Assembly (NCBI RefSeq): GCF_014084125.1
Contig: NZ_CP048405.1
Span: 1,364,001 to 1,428,000, forward strand
Direction: 5' to 3'
Length of the DNA: 64,000 nt
Source: Streptacidiphilus sp. PB12-B1b
Lineage (GTDB): Bacteria; Actinomycetota; Actinomycetes; Streptomycetales; Streptomycetaceae
Shown one piece after another: positions 35,069-44,238 of the stretch (positions are counted from its first letter, which is position 1; each line of letters starts with the position of its first letter). Both the position numbers and the translations under genes were made by a program. The notes under the pieces were generated by a model. That model was not told the DNA's origin. It did not search any database and was given only the letters and a program-made list of their open reading frames with translations.

Positions 35069-36327
35069 CCCCGGCCCCCGGCGGCAGCGCCCGCGGCGGC
35101 CAGGGCCTCGGCGCGCAGCCCGGCGGCGCGGGCCAGCCGGGCCGCCGCCTCGGCGTCGCCGGGATCGCCCGGTCGGCCCGGGCCGCCGGGCCCCGCGCCG
35201 ACCCCCGCGCCGCCCGCCGGGTCCGCCGCCGCCAGCGCCTGCTCCACCGTGCGCAGGCTGCCCAGCTCGCCGCGCACCCCGCGGCCCAGCACCTCCACCG
35301 CGCCCGCGCAGCGCGCCTCGCTGCGGCAGTGGAAGGCCAGCTCGCAGGCGGCCAGGCAGTCCGGCGCATAGGCGGCGTCGAGCGCGCCGACGGCGTCGTC
35401 CAGCCCAGTGCCGGCCCGGTCCGGGTCCAGGTCGAAGCTGGTGCCCGCCGGGAGCAGGTCCAGCAGCTGCTCGATCCTGGTCAGCCGGTCCAGCTGCCGG
35501 CGGGTGACCGCCATCGGCTTGCGGACGTCGACGGCGGCGGCCGTCGCCCGGTTGGAGAAGTCCTTCGGGCAGACCAGCAGCACCGTCCCGGCCGGGGCCC
35601 CGGCCAGGCCCTCGGGCTCCGTGTAGGGATCGTAGGGGTCGTCCGAGGGCGGCACCTCGGCCAGCTCCGCGGCGGTCGCCCGCAGCGCCAGCACGTAGAC
35701 GGCGGCCTGCCGCGCCGCCGCCCCGACCTTGGCCGGGTCCGCGCTGCCGTCCAGGATCGGGAAGGACTTGATCTCCACGACCGTCCACCGGCCGTCCGGC
35801 CGCACCGCGATCACGTCCGGCTCCAGCAGCACCCGCGAGCCGGCGACGTCCAGCCGCAGCAGCGGATGGTCGAGGATGGTCCAGACGCCGGGCCGCTCCG
35901 CCGCGCGGGCGAGCGCCACCCGGGTGGCGGCGATCCGCTGCTCGGGCAGGGTGCGGTCGGTGACCAGGTCGGGGACCACCGCCGGACGGTCGTCGCCCCG
36001 GTCGAACGGCGCGGACAGCGGCAGGTGCTGCCGCAGCAGCTCCAGCAGCCCGGCGAAGCCGTCCGAGGTGATCCGCTTCTCGAACGCCAGGCCGCGGGTG
36101 ATGGCGAACGGCGACTGGCCGAACGGCGCCGGGCTGCCGAGCCGGGTGGCCAGCGCGGACTTGTCCACCCCGGCGGCGTCCAGCACGGCGCGGCGCCGGC
36201 AGCCGGGGTTGGCAGCGAGCGCCGCCAGCGCCCGGGCGTCCAGACTGCGCTGCGGGGCGCCGGCGCGCAGGGCCGCGAGGCGCTGCTCCAGTGGGGTGCG
36301 GTGCGCCCCGGTGTCAACGTGGTCCAT
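35065..36327 (-). CDS. PD-(D/E)XK superfamily nuclease with Cys cluster
   Basis: The core reads Glu-Pro-Asp-Val-Ile-Ala-Val, then Trp-Thr-Val-Val-Glu-Ile-Lys-Ser, the classic Asp...Glu-x-Lys active site of RecB/Cas4-type nucleases (around residues 170-190). Near the C-terminus four cysteines fall in Cys-x3-Cys-x4-Cys-x5-Cys spacing, reminiscent of the iron-sulfur cluster of Cas4 and AddB nucleases. I placed the start at ATG 36327; longer starts up to 36400 are possible and no ribosome site decides. It heads the three-gene operon with an unknown protein and an SF1 helicase. Confidence 0.75.
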   Translation of the reverse strand: MDHVDTGAHRTPLEQRLAALRAGAPQRSLDARALAALAANPGCRRRAVLDAAGVDKSALATRLGSPAPFGQSPFAITRGLAFEKRITSDGFAGLLELLRQHLPLSAPFDRGDDRPAVVPDLVTDRTLPEQRIAATRVALARAAERPGVWTILDHPLLRLDVAGSRVLLEPDVIAVRPDGRWTVVEIKSFPILDGSADPAKVGAAARQAAVYVLALRATAAELAEVPPSDDPYDPYTEPEGLAGAPAGTVLLVCPKDFSNRATAAAVDVRKPMAVTRRQLDRLTRIEQLLDLLPAGTSFDLDPDRAGTGLDDAVGALDAAYAPDCLAACELAFHCRSEARCAGAVEVLGRGVRGELGSLRTVEQALAAADPAGGAGVGAGPGGPGRPGDPGDAEAAARLARAAGLRAEALAAAGAAAGGRG

Positions 36328-36462
36328 GGTGCAGGCCAGTCTCGCATCCGGCACCGACAACCGGGTGAAAGCGGCGGTCAGGGGTGGATCAGGGATCATG
36401 GTGGTGCACACCGGGCCGCCCACCGACCGCACGCCCGCTGCCCCGCACCGAAGGAGTTCCCC

Positions 36463-37101
36463 ATGCCCTCGCGGATTCTGCTGGTCCGGCACGGCGAGAC
36501 CGAATGGTCCGCGTCCGGCCGGCACACCGGCCGCACCGACATCCCGCTCACCGAGGAGGGCCGCGAGATGGGCCGCCGCCTCGGCGACCGGCTGAAGCGC
36601 GAGCCCTGGGGCGGCCTCCCGGACGCGCAGATCCGCACCAGCCCGCTGCTGCGCGCCCGCGAGACCTGCGAGCTCGCCGGCTTCGGCGCCCGCGCCGTGG
36701 ACTGCCCGGACCTGCTCGAATGGGACTACGGGCAGTACGAGGGACGCACCGGCCCGGACATCCGCGCGAGCGACCGGCCCGGCTGGCTGATCTGGCGCGA
36801 CGGCGTGCCGGGCGGCGAGACCCTGGCCGAGGTGTCCGCCCGGGTCGACCGTTTCATCGACTGGACCGCCGAGCACGGCGGGGTGCCTGACCCGGACACC
36901 ACCACCATGCACAGCGCCGACAACGACGTCGTCGTCTTCGCCCACGGCCACCTGCTGCGCATCCTCACCGCCCGCTGGCTCGGCCTGCCGCCCGAGTACG
37001 CGCAGCGGCTGAAGCTCGGCCCGGCCACCCTGTCCGTGCTCACCTGGGAGTACGGGGCGCGCGCCGTCGAGCTGTGGAACGACGGCTCGCACCTGGCCTG
37101 A
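36463..37101 (+). CDS. Histidine phosphatase family protein (phosphoglycerate-mutase-like)
   Basis: AAGGAG precedes the ATG at 36463. The 212-residue protein has the phosphatase signature Leu-Val-Arg-His-Gly-Glu-Thr near residues 6-12, the Arg of Thr-Ser-Pro-Leu-Leu-Arg-Ala, the catalytic Glu in Glu-Trp-Asp-Tyr-Gly-Gln-Tyr-Glu-Gly and the second His in Ala-His-Gly-His. The active site is complete. Physiological substrates in this family range from phosphosugars to phosphoproteins and are not predictable here. Confidence 0.9.
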   Translation: MPSRILLVRHGETEWSASGRHTGRTDIPLTEEGREMGRRLGDRLKREPWGGLPDAQIRTSPLLRARETCELAGFGARAVDCPDLLEWDYGQYEGRTGPDIRASDRPGWLIWRDGVPGGETLAEVSARVDRFIDWTAEHGGVPDPDTTTMHSADNDVVVFAHGHLLRILTARWLGLPPEYAQRLKLGPATLSVLTWEYGARAVELWNDGSHLA

Positions 37102-37116
37102 CCGGTCGGCCGGGCG

Positions 37117-38217
37117 TCAGCCCTGCTCCGGGCCGAGCGGCACCAGCTGCCGCTCCGCCGCCGAGCGCCGGGCGGCGGCCAGCACCGCCAGCGTGGCCAC
37201 CGCGTCCCTGCCCTCGACCGGGAGCGGCGCGCGGCCGTGCAGGGCCTCGGCGACCTGGGCGTAGTAGTGCTGGTAGCGGCCGGGCAGGGTCGGGTGGGGC
37301 GCCGCCTCCTCGCCCGCGCCGAGCAGCCCGTAGGCGGACTCGGGCACCGCACCCCAGCCGTCGTCGGCCGGGGTGCGGCCCTCGCGCAGCGCCGCCTCCT
37401 GGCCGTCCAGGCCGTAGCAGACATAGGCGCTCTCGCTGCCCAGCACCCGGAAGCGCGGGCCGAGGGAGCCGGTGACGGCGCTCATCCACAGGTGCGAGCG
37501 GACGCCGTTGGCGTGCCGCAGCGCCACGAAGGCGTCGTCGTCGGCCTGCGCGCCGTCGCGGCGGCAGTCCACCTCGGCGTAGACCTCGGCGACCGGCCCG
37601 AACAGGGTCAGGGCCTGGTCGACCAGGTGGCTGCCCAGGTCGTACAGCAGGCCCCCGGCCTCGGCCGGGTCGCCCAGCTCGCGCCAGCCGCCCTTGAGCT
37701 GCGGCCGCCAGCGCTCGAAGCGGGACTCGAACCGGTGCACCGTGCCGAGCCGGCCGGACCGCACCAGCTCGGCGACGGTGAGGAAGTCGCCGTCCCAGCG
37801 CCGGTTCTGGAACACGCTCAGCGGCAGCCCGAGCCGCTCCGCGTGGGCGTTCAGGGCGTCGGCCTCCTCGGCCGAGGCGGCCAGCGGCTTGTCCACGACC
37901 ACCGCCACCCCGGCCTCCAGCGCCGCCGTGGCATGGGCGACGTGCAGCCGGTTGGGCGAGGCGACCACGACCAGGTCCAGGTCGAGCGGCCACAGCCCGT
38001 CGATGCCGTCGACCACCGCCACCCCCGGGTGCTCGGCCCGGGCCTGGGCCTGCCGCTCCGGGTTGGCGGTGACGACGGCGGCGAGCGAGAGTCCGGGCGT
38101 GGTGCTGATCAGCGGCGCGTGGAAGACCGAGCCCGCCAGGCCGTAGCCGATGAGCCCGACCCGCAGGCGCCGGTCCGGGGTGTGCCCCGGGGTGTGCTCG
38201 GGGGTGTGCGTAGTCAT
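37117..38217 (-). CDS. Gfo/Idh/MocA family oxidoreductase
   Basis: This 366-residue protein has an intact NAD(P)-binding motif Gly-Leu-Ile-Gly-Tyr-Gly-Leu-Ala-Gly near residue 22, and the catalytic-lysine motif Val-Asp-Lys-Pro-Leu-Ala near residue 110. The C-terminal domain is the usual open sheet of the family. It converges on the phosphatase gene with 15 bases between. The N-terminus carries a His/Thr/Pro repeat (Thr-Pro-Glu-His-Thr-Pro-Gly-His) that is not part of the fold. Substrate unknown; sugar or inositol dehydrogenase activity is typical. Confidence 0.88.
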   Translation of the reverse strand: MTTHTPEHTPGHTPDRRLRVGLIGYGLAGSVFHAPLISTTPGLSLAAVVTANPERQAQARAEHPGVAVVDGIDGLWPLDLDLVVVASPNRLHVAHATAALEAGVAVVVDKPLAASAEEADALNAHAERLGLPLSVFQNRRWDGDFLTVAELVRSGRLGTVHRFESRFERWRPQLKGGWRELGDPAEAGGLLYDLGSHLVDQALTLFGPVAEVYAEVDCRRDGAQADDDAFVALRHANGVRSHLWMSAVTGSLGPRFRVLGSESAYVCYGLDGQEAALREGRTPADDGWGAVPESAYGLLGAGEEAAPHPTLPGRYQHYYAQVAEALHGRAPLPVEGRDAVATLAVLAAARRSAAERQLVPLGPEQG

Positions 38218-38239
38218 GCCGCCAGGCTATCCAAGCATG

Positions 38240-39598
38240 TCAGCAGGCAGGCGCCGTGTCGTAGCGCTCCAGGAAGTCCGCCACCTCCGGTACGGCGCGG
38301 TGCGCGCGCAGCCGCGCGGCGGTGCCCGCGACCATGCTCCGGATCCGGGTCGAGCGGACCTCGCCGAACAGCGCCACCACCTGGCTGCCGCTCTCGGCCG
38401 CCGCCGCCGGCTCGCCCCGGCCGAGCTGGTCGTGCGCCAGCTCCGCGGTGTACAGGGCGCGGTTGCGGACGAAGTGCGGCTGCTGCAGCTCTATGGCCTG
38501 CCGGGCGCGCTCCGCGGCCGGCTCCCAGCGGCCCAGGGCCGACCAGCACTGGGATTCCAGGCCCAGCAGCTCCGCCTCGCCGTAGAAGGACATCCAGGCG
38601 GGGTCGGCGTCACCGGGCCCCTGCCCGAAGAGCCTCCTGGCCAGGCCGAGCGAGCGCTCGCAGGCCCCCTGGTCCTGCAACTGCGCCCAGCCGCCCGCCT
38701 CCCGCATCGCCAGCAGCGAGAGCAGCCGGGCCGAGCCCAGTCCCCTGGCGGCCTGCTGCGCCGCCTGGGCGGCCCGGACGGCCTCGCGCGGGCGCCCGGC
38801 GTCGCGGGCCAGGAAGGCGCTGTTGCAGAAGGAGTGCGCCTCCAAAGCGGCGTCGTCGGCCATCCGCGCGGTGGCCAGGGCCTCGGCGTAGAAGGACCGG
38901 GCCTCGCCCAGCCGGCCGGAGTCGTGGGCCAGCCAGCCGACGGAGATGGCCAGCTCGCCCGCGGCGGCCTGCAACCGCTGCTCGACCCGGGCGGTGTAGC
39001 TGCCGCTGTTGAGCAGCTGGTAGGCGGTGCGCAGGGCCCGGCCGGCCCGGTCGAACAGGCCGTCCGCGCCGTGGGCGTCGTCCAGGAGCCGGATGTCGTG
39101 GACGGCCGCCTCGACCCGCCGGGCGTCCTCGACGCCGACCCGGGCGCCCGGCGCCACCTCGGCGCAGGCCGGCTGGTCCAGGCCCAGGGCGGTGGCCACG
39201 GCGGCGGGGCCACCGGTCAGGAACGTGCGTCGGTGCACGTCGTCGTTCTCCTCGTGGATCTCGAAGCGGACCTCGGGCGGGACGCCCGGACTCGGAGGCT
39301 CCCCGCCGCCCGGCGGGTGCCGCCGCGCCTGCGGGCGCCGTACCTCCCGGCGCGGGGCGAAGCCCAGCTCCTGCAGCGAGGAGCCGGGGAACATGTGCCG
39401 GAAGACCCTCTCGTAGGCGTAGTTGGGGCAGCGGATCTCCCCGGACTCGATCCGGCCCACGTAGCGCGCGTCGCAGGAGACGTGCTCGCCGATCTCGCGG
39501 GCGGCGCGGCGGACGGCGGCGGCGAACTCGCCGGGGGAGAGGTCGCCCCGCAGCTCGCGCATCAACTGGTTGGGGGAGCGGTCAAGGGTGTTGCTCAT
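38240..39598 (-). CDS. XRE-family regulator with TPR-like C-terminal region
   Basis: This 452-residue protein begins with a helix-turn-helix of the Cro/C1 type (about residues 18-60: Ser-Pro-Gly-Glu-Phe-Ala, Val-Gly-Arg-Ile-Glu-Ser-Gly-Glu). The rest is a long Ala-rich helical array of TPR-like hairpins (about 150-440). Streptomyces genomes hold many such regulators, usually beside small partner genes, and the divergent 118-residue gene at 39842 fits this pattern. A Gly-Gly-Pro-Ala-Ala-Val-Ala-Thr-Ala-Leu-Gly segment near residue 128 resembles a short hydrophobic spacer. Confidence 0.82.
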   Translation of the reverse strand: MSNTLDRSPNQLMRELRGDLSPGEFAAAVRRAAREIGEHVSCDARYVGRIESGEIRCPNYAYERVFRHMFPGSSLQELGFAPRREVRRPQARRHPPGGGEPPSPGVPPEVRFEIHEENDDVHRRTFLTGGPAAVATALGLDQPACAEVAPGARVGVEDARRVEAAVHDIRLLDDAHGADGLFDRAGRALRTAYQLLNSGSYTARVEQRLQAAAGELAISVGWLAHDSGRLGEARSFYAEALATARMADDAALEAHSFCNSAFLARDAGRPREAVRAAQAAQQAARGLGSARLLSLLAMREAGGWAQLQDQGACERSLGLARRLFGQGPGDADPAWMSFYGEAELLGLESQCWSALGRWEPAAERARQAIELQQPHFVRNRALYTAELAHDQLGRGEPAAAAESGSQVVALFGEVRSTRIRSMVAGTAARLRAHRAVPEVADFLERYDTAPAC

Positions 39599-39841
39599 GG
39601 GGCTGCCCCTTGTCTGGCTGGTCCTGCTGACGGGCTGGTCCTACTGGTGCGCCATGACAGTACTCTCCGTAGGTCGTCGAACACGGAGGGTTTTCTGGCA
39701 AAGCGGACACCCCGACGGCGATCTGCTATGAAATGCCATGACCCGCCAAGTCCCGCGCCCGTGGCTTTCCGGCGCTCCGCGACGTTGTCATGGGTAGAGC
39801 GCCGACACGGAACTGCGGCGCGCACGGTGATGGAGGCGACC

Positions 39842-40198
39842 ATGCACAACGCTGTCCGCAGCAGCCGGGAGATCCGGACCGCGCCCTCGTGCGACGTGGT
39901 GACGGTCCCCGAGCGGCAGGGGCTGGAGACCGTGGACATCCTGCGGCTGCGCGGTGCCTGCGGCCCGGTGCTGCACGAGGACGCCGACGCCACGCTCTCG
40001 TTCCTGGTCCCGGTCGGCGCGGCCGACGCCTGGCACCTGCCCGGCCGCTCCTGGAACCAGGCCCCGCCGCCCGAGAACGACCGCAACTGGCTGCTCCCGC
40101 CCTCGCCCGAGCGCACCCTGACCGATCCGGCGCTGCTCTGCGCCGCCCTCGGCGAGGCCGCCCGGACGCTCGCCGCCAGCGGCTCCGACCGGTCCTGA
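39842..40198 (+). CDS. Small hypothetical protein divergent to the XRE regulator
   Basis: This 118-residue product starts at ATG 39842 with GGAGG five bases upstream. It is acidic, with a central Thr-Leu-Ser-Phe-Leu-Val-Pro-Val-Gly segment and Trp-His-Leu-Pro-Gly-Arg-Ser-Trp. It has no known catalytic motif. Its position opposite an XRE regulator mirrors the regulator/small-protein pairs common in streptomycetes, so a modulatory role is conceivable. Confidence 0.65.
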   Translation: MHNAVRSSREIRTAPSCDVVTVPERQGLETVDILRLRGACGPVLHEDADATLSFLVPVGAADAWHLPGRSWNQAPPPENDRNWLLPPSPERTLTDPALLCAALGEAARTLAASGSDRS

Positions 40199-40236
40199 CC
40201 TGCGCTCTCCCGGGCCGCACCGGCATACTCGTACGG

Positions 40237-41094
40237 GTGGCGCGCAAGCAGCAGGACTCCAGGGACAGCAGGATCGCCGAGCAGGTCGACTCCGGCCTGG
40301 CCGAGATCGTCCGTGACCGGGACCGCTCCGACGCCTGGACGCTGCTGCTGGACGGCGCGCCGCAGTCCCATGTCGACCTGGCCGACCCGACCTACCTGTC
40401 CTTCGAGTACCAGCGCCGGCTCGGCCACGTCGCCGACCTGGCCGCCGCCCCCGGCAGGCCGGTCACCGCGCTGCACCTGGGCGGCGGGGCGCTGACCCTG
40501 GCCCGCTACGTCGCCGCGAGCCGCCCCCGCTCCCGGCAGCAGGTGGCGGAGATCGACACCCGGCTCACCGAGCTCGTCCGCCGGGAGCTGCCGCTCGACC
40601 GCGGCTGGCAGCTGCGGGTGCGCGGCGGCGACGCCCGGGACGTCCTGGCCCGCAGCCCCGAGGCCGCGGCCGACCTGGTCGTCGCCGACGTCTACAGCGG
40701 CGCGCGCATCCCCGCGCACTGCACCTCGGTGGAGTTCGCCGCGCTCGCCGCCAAGGCCCTGCGCCCGGACGGCCGTTACGCCGTCAACATCACCGACGGC
40801 GGACGGCTCGACTTCGCCCGCGGGCAGGTGGCGACGCTGCGCGCGGTCTTCGCCGAGGTGGCGCTGATCGCCGATCCGACCGTGCTGCGCGGCCGCCGGT
40901 TCGGGAACCTGGTGCTGGTGGCCGCCCAGCAGCCGCTCCCGGTCGAGGAGTTGACCCGGCGGATCGCCACCGACCCGTTCCCCGGGCGCGTGGAGAACGG
41001 CCCCCGCCTGGTGGACTTCCAGGCAGGAGCCGTTCCTGTCACCGACGGGGGCGCGAGACCCTCACCCGCACCCCCGCCGGGAGCCTTCGGGTGA
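40237..41094 (+). CDS. Spermidine-synthase-like SAM-dependent protein
   Basis: This 285-residue protein carries the SAM-fold motif Leu-His-Leu-Gly-Gly-Gly-Ala-Leu-Thr-Leu near residue 85, the acidic Glu-Ile-Asp near 107 and Val-Val-Ala-Asp-Val-Tyr near 150, as in spermidine synthase relatives found throughout Streptomyces. The N-terminal polyamine-binding beta domain of true SpeE is reduced, so aminopropyl transfer is uncertain. The GTG at 40237 has no clear ribosome site. CATACT eight bases upstream looks like a -10 element, so the mRNA may be leaderless. Confidence 0.75.
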   Translation: MARKQQDSRDSRIAEQVDSGLAEIVRDRDRSDAWTLLLDGAPQSHVDLADPTYLSFEYQRRLGHVADLAAAPGRPVTALHLGGGALTLARYVAASRPRSRQQVAEIDTRLTELVRRELPLDRGWQLRVRGGDARDVLARSPEAAADLVVADVYSGARIPAHCTSVEFAALAAKALRPDGRYAVNITDGGRLDFARGQVATLRAVFAEVALIADPTVLRGRRFGNLVLVAAQQPLPVEELTRRIATDPFPGRVENGPRLVDFQAGAVPVTDGGARPSPAPPPGAFG

Positions 41095-41105
41095 ACCTCC
41101 GCTGA

Positions 41106-42830
41106 TCAGCTGACCGGCGTCAGGTGCAGGATGATGTACTCGTAGCCCTGGCTGTTGGGGGCGGGGCTGATGTACGGGTTGGTCGAGGTCGGCCAGCCCG
41201 TGTAGTTCAGCGAGCTGTACTGGTACCAGGCCGCTCCGTACAGCACCGGCACCGCCGGGACGTCCGTGGACATGAGCTGCTGCAGCGAGTTCAGCGCCGT
41301 GGTCTCCGCCGCCGGGGTGGTGGCGTTCTCGTAGGCGGTGACGGCGGCCGTGGCGGCCGGGCTGCTGTAGCGCTCCAGGTCACCGCTGGCGGGCTGGCCG
41401 ACGGCGGCCGTGGAGCTCGGGTCCAGGATGAACTGCAGCCGCTGGAAGGTGGTCGAGCCCTGGCCCCAGTGCAGGGTGGCGTCGAAGTTGCCGTTGGTGA
41501 CGGCGGTGCCCCAGGTGTCGCCGGTGAAGCCGCCGTTGGCGCTGACGTCGAAGCCCTGCGCGTCCAGCCCGCTGGCGATGGCCTTGGCGTCGCACCAGTA
41601 GTCGGCGAAGCTGTTGGGGTCGATGATGGTGAACTTGATGGTCTTGCCGCCCTTGGTCCACTTGCCGCCCGACTTGGTGTAGCCGTCGGCCTGGAGCAGC
41701 GAGGTGACCTTGGACGTGTCCGCGCTCGACTGCAGGTCGTTGCTGAGCGACGCGTCCAGGGCGCCCGCGTCGGTCGGCAGCGTCACCCCGCCGGACGAGG
41801 TCGCCGGGGCCTCGTAGTCGGTCTCGCACTGCGAGGCCAGGCTGGCCCGGTCCACGCCCGCGCTGATCGCCTGCCGCACCTTCACGTCGGCCAGGGCCGG
41901 GGCGTTCGGGCTCTTGTTGTTGAGCAGCAGCGAGACCGTGTTGCCCGCCGGGTAGTACGGCGCGGTGGTCTGGAAGAGGTGGTTGTGCGCCGGGTCCTTG
42001 GCGACGAACACGCTCTGCACGTTGGCGATGTCGTTGCCGGTCAGGTCGACGTCACCGGAGGCCAGCGCCAGCGTCGCGGCGTCGTTGGTGGCGTACGCGG
42101 GCAGCGAGATCTTCGGGACCTTCGGCTTGGTGCCCCAGTAGCTCGGGTTGACCTTGTAGGTGATGTCCTGGGTGCCGAAGCTGTCGACCAGGTACGGGCC
42201 GGTGCCGATGGCCTGCGAGGCCGGGATGACGGCCGTCGCCGGGTTGGCGACGGAGGCCCACAGGTGCTGCGGCAGGATCATCTGGTTGGCGATGCCGACG
42301 AAGTTGGCGGACTCCGGGTCGGCGAAGTTCATCACCACGGTGTTGGCGTCCGGGGTGGTGATGCTGGTGGTCGCGGGCACGCCGCCGGTGTTGGCCGCGG
42401 GGAACTTCTGCAGCAGGTTGAAGGTGAACGCCACGTCGGCGGAGCTGAAGGGCTTGCCGTCGCTCCACTTGACGCCCTGCTGCAGGCTCAGGGTCAGCGT
42501 CTTGTTGCCGTTGGACCAGGCGTAGCTCTTGGCCAGCCAGGGGATCGGGGCCTCGGTCGCGTTGATGCTGTTGATCATGAACAGCGGTTCGTAGACCAGC
42601 GAGTCGGTGTTCTCGGTGGAGCTGGCGGAGGTGCTCACCAGCGGGTTGAAGTCGTTGGCGAACGAGGGCTCCGGGTTGTCCTCGATCACCAGGGTCTTGC
42701 CGGCGGCGCTCCCACCCGCGGCGTTGCTGCTGCTCCCGGAGGTGCTGGAGCTGGAGCTGGTGCAGGCGGTCAGGCCCAGGCCGATGACGGCCACCAGGGC
42801 AAGCCCCTTCATGGTGGTGTTGCGACTCAT
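41106..42830 (-). CDS. Opp/Dpp-type ABC transporter substrate-binding lipoprotein
   Basis: This 574-residue protein has a signal peptide and lipobox Leu-Thr-Ala-Cys with the lipidated Cys at residue 23, followed by a Ser-rich linker and the family 5 extracellular solute-binding fold (Trp-Ser-Asp-Gly-Lys-Pro, Gly-Thr-Gly-Pro-Tyr, Lys-Val-Arg-Gln-Ala-Ile). AAGGAG precedes the ATG at 42830. It is the last gene of the importer operon, an unusual position, separated from the ATPase by 247 bases with a stem-loop. The family usually binds peptides, but several members bind cello- or xylo-oligosaccharides; the LacI regulator and GH1 enzyme nearby favour a sugar ligand. Confidence 0.88.
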   Translation of the reverse strand: MSRNTTMKGLALVAVIGLGLTACTSSSSSTSGSSSNAAGGSAAGKTLVIEDNPEPSFANDFNPLVSTSASSTENTDSLVYEPLFMINSINATEAPIPWLAKSYAWSNGNKTLTLSLQQGVKWSDGKPFSSADVAFTFNLLQKFPAANTGGVPATTSITTPDANTVVMNFADPESANFVGIANQMILPQHLWASVANPATAVIPASQAIGTGPYLVDSFGTQDITYKVNPSYWGTKPKVPKISLPAYATNDAATLALASGDVDLTGNDIANVQSVFVAKDPAHNHLFQTTAPYYPAGNTVSLLLNNKSPNAPALADVKVRQAISAGVDRASLASQCETDYEAPATSSGGVTLPTDAGALDASLSNDLQSSADTSKVTSLLQADGYTKSGGKWTKGGKTIKFTIIDPNSFADYWCDAKAIASGLDAQGFDVSANGGFTGDTWGTAVTNGNFDATLHWGQGSTTFQRLQFILDPSSTAAVGQPASGDLERYSSPAATAAVTAYENATTPAAETTALNSLQQLMSTDVPAVPVLYGAAWYQYSSLNYTGWPTSTNPYISPAPNSQGYEYIILHLTPVS

Positions 42831-42962
42831 TGTCGTAGGCTCCTTGTGTCCGGTCGGCGCGCTGCCGGCCAGCGGTGGGCGGCCACGGAGTACGTGACCA
42901 TGGCGTGCAGGGTCTTGGCGGATCTGTGACTGCTGGTACAGCGGTGGATTGCGGTACGGGCC

Positions 42963-42998
42963 GCGGCCCCGGTGGAGTTGCAGCTCGCCCGGGGCCGC
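42963..42998. other. Intercistronic stem-loop upstream of the binding-protein gene
   Basis: GCGGCCCCGG (42963-42972) pairs with CCGGGGCCGC (42989-42998) as a perfect 10-bp stem with a 16-base loop. It lies in the gap between the last ATPase gene and the binding-protein gene. Such hairpins often stabilise or partly terminate importer transcripts to set subunit ratios. There is no T-run, so it is not a classical terminator. Confidence 0.55.
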
Positions 42999-43077
42999 TC
43001 CTGGCGGCGGAGCGGAAGGCGGGCCCCGGCGCCTGCCGGGTCTTGCGGGGTCTCCCATGACGGCTCCCTGGCGTTCG

Positions 43078-44238
43078 CTACTCGGTGGTGCCCGTGCTGC
43101 CGCCCGTGCCGGAGGGCGGCCCGTCCGGCTCCGGGGCCTGAGCCGCCTCAGCGGCCGGTGCCGCCTCCGGGCCCTTAGGCGTGTCCGGGGCGTGCAGCCA
43201 GCAGGCGGCGACCTGGTCCGGGGCGACGGTGAAGGCCGGCGGGGCGGTCTCCTCGCACACCGCCATGGCGAACGGGCAGCGCGGGTGGAACCGGCAGCCG
43301 CTCGGCGGGTTCACCAGGCTCGGCGGGGAGCCCCGGCCGCGCAGCACCGGCGGCTCGCTCCGCCCGGGGTCGGGCGCGGCGCTGAGCAGCAGCTGCGTGT
43401 ACGGGTGCGCCGGGGCGTCGGTGATCCCGGTGGCCGGCCCCGACTCCACCACCTGGCCCGCGTACATCACCAGCACCGTGTCGGCGAGGTAGCGGGCCGA
43501 GGCGATGTCGTGCGTGACGTACAGGATGGCCAGCTGCTCCTGCCGGCGCAGCTCGTCCAGCAGGTTGAGGACGCCCAGCCGGATGGAGACGTCCAGCATG
43601 GAGACCGGCTCGTCGGCGAGCAGCACCTTGGGCTCGACGGCCAGGCCGCGCGCGATGGCCACCCGCTGGCGCTGGCCGCCGGACAGCTCGTGCGGGTACT
43701 TGTCGACGAACCCGGAGGCGGGGCTGAGTGCGACCCGCTCCAGCAGCTCCAGCGTCTTGGCGTCCAGCTCGGCGCGGGCGGTCCGGCGGTGCAGCTTCAG
43801 CGGCCGCTCCAGGTGGTAGCGGACGCTGTGCACGGCGTTCAGCGAGGAGAACGGGTCCTGCAGCACCAGGTGCACCTGCCGGGTGTACTCCCGCCGGGCC
43901 TTGGCGCTGGTGCCCACGGGGACGCCGTTCAGCAGCAGTTCGCCGGAGGTGGGGGTGATCAGCTGGGTCAGCAGCCGGGCCAGGGTGGACTTGCCCGAGC
44001 CGCTCTCGCCGACCACCGCGGTGACCGTGCCCTGCGGCAGTGCCAGCGAGATGTCCTCGACGGCGTGCACCACCTGCCGCCGCGAGCCGGGGCCGAACTG
44101 GTGCACCGGGAAGTGCTTGGTGAGCCGCCGGGCTTCGAGGACCGGGACGCCGGGCCGCCGGGGTCCGTGGACGACGGTGGCGCCGGTGTCGGCGGTGTCT
44201 GCGGTGGCGGTGGGCGTCCCGCCCGGGGTCGGGGTCAC
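43078..44238 (-). CDS. Oligopeptide-type ABC transporter ATP-binding protein (OppF-like)
   Basis: This 386-residue ATPase has a Walker A Gly-Glu-Ser-Gly-Ser-Gly-Lys-Ser-Thr near residue 77, the ABC signature Leu-Ser-Gly-Gly-Gln-Arg-Gln-Arg and Walker B Leu-Ala-Asp-Glu-Pro. The C-terminal OppD/F domain (Cys-Arg-Phe-His-Pro-Arg-Cys-Pro) can carry an iron-sulfur cluster in relatives. The GTG start overlaps the OppD-like stop (GTGA). An Ala/Pro/Glu-rich tail extends beyond the usual end. Confidence 0.92.
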   Translation of the reverse strand: MTPTPGGTPTATADTADTGATVVHGPRRPGVPVLEARRLTKHFPVHQFGPGSRRQVVHAVEDISLALPQGTVTAVVGESGSGKSTLARLLTQLITPTSGELLLNGVPVGTSAKARREYTRQVHLVLQDPFSSLNAVHSVRYHLERPLKLHRRTARAELDAKTLELLERVALSPASGFVDKYPHELSGGQRQRVAIARGLAVEPKVLLADEPVSMLDVSIRLGVLNLLDELRRQEQLAILYVTHDIASARYLADTVLVMYAGQVVESGPATGITDAPAHPYTQLLLSAAPDPGRSEPPVLRGRGSPPSLVNPPSGCRFHPRCPFAMAVCEETAPPAFTVAPDQVAACWLHAPDTPKGPEAAPAAEAAQAPEPDGPPSGTGGSTGTTE

